In this document: positions 61,526-64,000 of the stretch, one piece after another | Layout: every line of letters starts with the position of its first letter | How positions within the stretch are numbered: the first letter of the stretch is position 1 | Virus record (IMG/VR): IMGVR_UViG_3300036792_000096 | Location: 1 to 64,000 of that record | Strand: one strand, 5' to 3' | Source of the DNA: a virus | DNA length: 64,000 bases | The notes under the pieces: generated by a model | What the model was told of the DNA's origin: nothing | Seen by the model: the letters and a program-made list of their open reading frames with translations, nothing else | Database searches by the model: none | Made by a program: the position numbers and the translations under genes

Positions 61526-62553
61526 TCGACGCCCTCGCTTCGCAACCCCACTACTTGAGGCATCTGTATCCCGTGTGGCAGGCGCTTCCAGAGGAGTACC
61601 GGGGGACGCTCTACCTGACCGGGCGAGCCTCGTGGGAGGCACCGTTCTACGACACCGGCCGGGTCTACAGCGGCCTCTTCCAGCGCCCCGGTCCCCGCGT
61701 ACTCGTGGCCTCGCAGACCGACTACCGGCAGGTCAGCACGGGCCGGCGGGTCATCTACATGAACCATGGCGCCGGCCAGAGCTACGGCGGAGACCCCGAC
61801 CCGGCCGTGTCCCGGGACGCCTCCTATGCCGGCGGGGACGGCCAGGACCGCACCGATCTCTTCCTCGTTCCCGGCCCGCATCCTGCGCAACGATGCCGGG
61901 AGCGCTATCCGGACATACCCGTGGTGGAGATCGGGTGCCCGGCACTAGACTCGTGGCTTAACCGGCCGGCGCGCCGGGAGCCACATGAGAAGCCGGTCGT
62001 TGCGCTCGCCTTCCAGCGCGCCACCCGCCACGGGGACTACCCGCTCTGCCCGGAGCACGTCTCGGCGCTGCCCCACTACCTCTCGGCGCTGCCCGCTCTG
62101 ATGGAGCGCTTCGAGGTGCTCGGCCACGGCCACCCGCGCGCTAAGGCCGGGCTCGAGGCGGTCTACGGCCCGCTCGGCATCCCGTGGGTGGACTGGGAAA
62201 CGGTGATGCTCACGGCCGACGTTCTGTGCGTCGACAACAGCTCCATTGGGTTCGAGGCAGCCGCCATCGGCTTACCTGTCATTTGGCTGAACGCTCCGTG
62301 GTACCGACGAGAGATCGACCACGGGCTGCGCTTTTGGGGCACCGCTGGTGTGGGCATGGAGGTAGACGAGCCGGCCGCTCTCGTCCCGACCGTTGAGACC
62401 GCCCTCCGAATCTGGCTAGGGTGGTACGGACTCGCACCAGCCGATCAGCAACTTTCGTATGTCTACACGCGCCTCGACGGGCACTGCGCCCAACGAGGCG
62501 CTGCGGCCATCGTCGCTCTGGACGCGGCCGAGCTCGCCGAGGTGCCCTCGTGA
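61522..62553 (+). CDS. CDP-glycerol glycerophosphotransferase-like protein, 343 aa
   Basis: GTG overlap start. LRHLYPVWQALPEEYRGTLYLTG, RRVIYMNHGAGQSYGGD, DLFLVPGPHPAQRC, ALAFQRATRHGDYPL, FEVLGHGHPRAK, WVDWETVMLTADVLCVDNSSIGFEAAAIGLPVIWLNAPWYRR: the H-G and D-x-S-S-x-x-F-E motifs are those of TagB/TagF-type GT-B transferases. Could transfer glycerol-phosphate or a sugar to the capsid or tail. Confidence 0.85.
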   Translation: MIDALASQPHYLRHLYPVWQALPEEYRGTLYLTGRASWEAPFYDTGRVYSGLFQRPGPRVLVASQTDYRQVSTGRRVIYMNHGAGQSYGGDPDPAVSRDASYAGGDGQDRTDLFLVPGPHPAQRCRERYPDIPVVEIGCPALDSWLNRPARREPHEKPVVALAFQRATRHGDYPLCPEHVSALPHYLSALPALMERFEVLGHGHPRAKAGLEAVYGPLGIPWVDWETVMLTADVLCVDNSSIGFEAAAIGLPVIWLNAPWYRREIDHGLRFWGTAGVGMEVDEPAALVPTVETALRIWLGWYGLAPADQQLSYVYTRLDGHCAQRGAAAIVALDAAELAEVPS

Positions 62554-63725
62554 GCATCGGAGGCCCCCGCACCCCCATCTTAGCCCCGGATCTCCTGCCG
62601 CCGATCACGTCGTTCATAGAGACCGCCCTATCGCCAGACGCATCAGAGATAAGAGATGTAGGCGTGCGTTGGGGGACGGGGGCGGAGTTTCGGTCCATCG
62701 CCTGCTCGGGCGACGCCTCCGCGTTCGACGTCTGCGCGCTCCCGACCTTTCCCGACGGTGCCCGCTCGACGCTGGCGGACGTGGACCCCTTCGCCGTCGT
62801 GGTGCCGGACACATGCAGCGCCCTCGGCTACCTCTACAACGACTACCAGGCCCGGGCGCTGATGAAGCACAAGGCGTGGGAGTCCTTCGTCATCGCGCAG
62901 CAGTTCTGGTCAGGTGTCGTGATCCCGAACAGCTTCCACCTCGCCTCCGGCGGAGCTGTGACGGACATCTCCCCAAGCGGTGCCTCGCTGGCCCCGCATG
63001 AGGCTCTGGGGCTCATGGAGAGCGAACTAGGTGAATGTCTCCGGGGAGCCCGGGGCATGATCTACGTCACCCCCAGGATCTTCGGCGAGCTGTTCCTGGC
63101 CGCCGGGCTCTACCGGCCCAACAACGGGCGGCAGGTCTTCACGCACATGGGAACCATCGTGGCAGCCGACGCCGGATTCCCGGGCACGGACCCGAATGGC
63201 AATGTCGAATCCCCGACCGTGGAATGGATGTACGGGACGGCGCCCGCCAAGGTCTACCGCTCGAACCCGGTCGTGTATCCCACCGAGGCCGACTACCGGA
63301 GCAATCCGAAGGCGTGGCAGGCGGTGGCGCGCGACCGCAACGACGTGACGTTCCGGGCGGAGTCCCTTGCGGCGATCGCTGTCGATCCGTGCTGCCTGTT
63401 GGCGATCCGGGTCGCGGTCGGAACGGCTACCGAGGAGGCGGTCAGCATCGGCTCGACCGTGGTCGACCGCTCAGGCACGATCGCCGTCGGTGGCACACAG
63501 CAGACCCTCATGGCTGCCAACCCGAGCCGGCGCTACATCTTGATCGAGAACGTCTCCGCCGCTGATCTCTGGTTCAACTTCACGACGAACGCCGTCATCG
63601 GTGAGCCGTCGTTCCAGTTGCCCACCGGGGCCTCCTACGAGATGTCCGGGGACTTCGTGTCCACGGAGCGGGTCTCGATCATCGGTGCTGCCGGCGGTCA
63701 GGCGTTCACAGCGAAGGAGGGCTGA
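62550..63725 (+). CDS. Virion structural protein, 391 aa
   Basis: GTG overlap start. N-terminal two-thirds resemble a phage head or encapsulating protein with FSQ-like segments (AWESFVIAQQFWSGVVIPNSFHLA, RGMIYVTPRIFGELFLAAGLY, GTIVAADAGFPGTDPNG). C-terminal VGGTQQTLMAANPSRRYILIENVSAADLWFNF ... FQLPTGASYEMSGDFVS is a beta-sandwich seen in many phage decoration or tail proteins. Exact role unknown. Confidence 0.75.
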   Translation: MSIGGPRTPILAPDLLPPITSFIETALSPDASEIRDVGVRWGTGAEFRSIACSGDASAFDVCALPTFPDGARSTLADVDPFAVVVPDTCSALGYLYNDYQARALMKHKAWESFVIAQQFWSGVVIPNSFHLASGGAVTDISPSGASLAPHEALGLMESELGECLRGARGMIYVTPRIFGELFLAAGLYRPNNGRQVFTHMGTIVAADAGFPGTDPNGNVESPTVEWMYGTAPAKVYRSNPVVYPTEADYRSNPKAWQAVARDRNDVTFRAESLAAIAVDPCCLLAIRVAVGTATEEAVSIGSTVVDRSGTIAVGGTQQTLMAANPSRRYILIENVSAADLWFNFTTNAVIGEPSFQLPTGASYEMSGDFVSTERVSIIGAAGGQAFTAKEG

Positions 63726-64000
63726 GTGGGGTTCTCCTTCCCGTCCGGCGGGGCCGTCCTGAACCCAGGCGTCAACGTCAAAACCGCCTACGGTGCCAAG
63801 GGCGACGGCGTGACGGACGACACGACCGCCATCCGCAACGCCATCAACACCGAGGTTGCCAACTGCCAGACCGCCGGTACCTACTACGCTGAGCTCTTCT
63901 TCCCACCCGGCATCTACGTAGTGAACGGGGCCTACGTACAGGGCGGGGCGACCAGGGGCAACTCCATCCTCCCGCTTCCGGTCATCGCCACGACCATCCA
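63726..64000 (+). CDS. Pectate-lyase-fold tail spike (start, cut by window end)
   Basis: GTG right after the previous stop. VKTAYGAKGDGVTDDTTAIRNAINTEV and LFFPPGIYVVNG are the entry signature of right-handed beta-helix (Pectate_lyase_3) phage tail spikes, which depolymerise host capsule or surface glycan. Remainder lies beyond the window. Confidence 0.85.
   Translation, partial: MGFSFPSGGAVLNPGVNVKTAYGAKGDGVTDDTTAIRNAINTEVANCQTAGTYYAELFFPPGIYVVNGAYVQGGATRGNSILPLPVIATTI

Overview
The window reads as part of a large, high-GC actinobacterial mobile genome, either a phage or a phage-plasmid. Supporting signs are GC-rich codons, many GTG starts, dense GTGA/ATGA stop-start overlaps, a WhiB-like iron-sulfur regulator, a replication-relaxation family protein, and consensus promoters that place the transcription start at the start codon (leaderless). 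No rRNA, convincing tRNA, CRISPR array, integrase, transposase, relaxase or replication initiator was seen.

Layout. 1-338: array of about ten copies of a TGCGCGAGGT/TGCGCGAAG motif in both orientations beside an AT-rich patch (iteron or centromere-like). 339-11869: rightward operon of about 31 mostly tiny genes headed by a C5 cytosine methyltransferase that carries an in-frame intein exactly at its catalytic Cys; it also holds a MazG-like hydrolase, a WhiB protein, a three-Cys-motif protein (DUF5131), a Lar-like anti-restriction protein, a VRR-NUC nuclease and a phage metallopeptidase-like protein. 12512-13285: leftward GntR regulator with two perfect inverted repeats in front of it. 13383-25905: type IV secretion/conjugation-like module (VirB4-like ATPase, VirB6/TrbL-like membrane protein, small membrane proteins, lysozyme-like protein, VirD4/HerA-like ATPase, replication-relaxation protein) with two more DNA methyltransferases embedded. 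26006-28752: small genes behind a promoter/operator with a perfect 8-bp inverted repeat. 28838-33551: leftward operon with SSB. 33582-33666: divergent promoter switch with an XRE repressor-like gene. 33673-36558: rightward operon with HNH-like protein and a methyltransferase. 36555-38364: leftward operon with a 3D-domain protein and a 27-residue membrane peptide. 38495-54570: ParB-methyltransferase fusion followed by a tailed-phage head module: small and large terminase, portal-MuF fusion, DHH phosphoesterase, 2H phosphoesterase-prohead protease fusion, major capsid protein. 54588-55676: antisense HNH endonuclease. 55796-62553: glycan-modification island (four glycosyl/glycerophospho-transferase-like proteins, two methyltransferases). 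62550-64000: virion structural protein and the start of a pectate-lyase-fold tail spike.

How it may work together. A tailed-phage packaging and head module and a conjugation-like secretion module lie on one continuous sequence with the same gene style, suggesting an element with two possible transfer routes. Five DNA methyltransferases of different architecture plus a Lar-like protein suggest heavy protection against restriction; the 2H and DHH phosphoesterase domains in the head operon could counter nucleotide-signal defenses; the glycosylation island probably decorates virions.

Most unusual signals: (1) T4SS genes inside a phage genome; (2) an intein splitting the methyltransferase active site so that the catalytic nucleophile is the +1 extein Cys; (3) series of perfect inverted repeats (12-23 bp arms) inside the variable loops of methyltransferase genes, with unrelated arm sequences from one repeat to the next. 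Functional assignments are by reading motifs only; no database search was possible.
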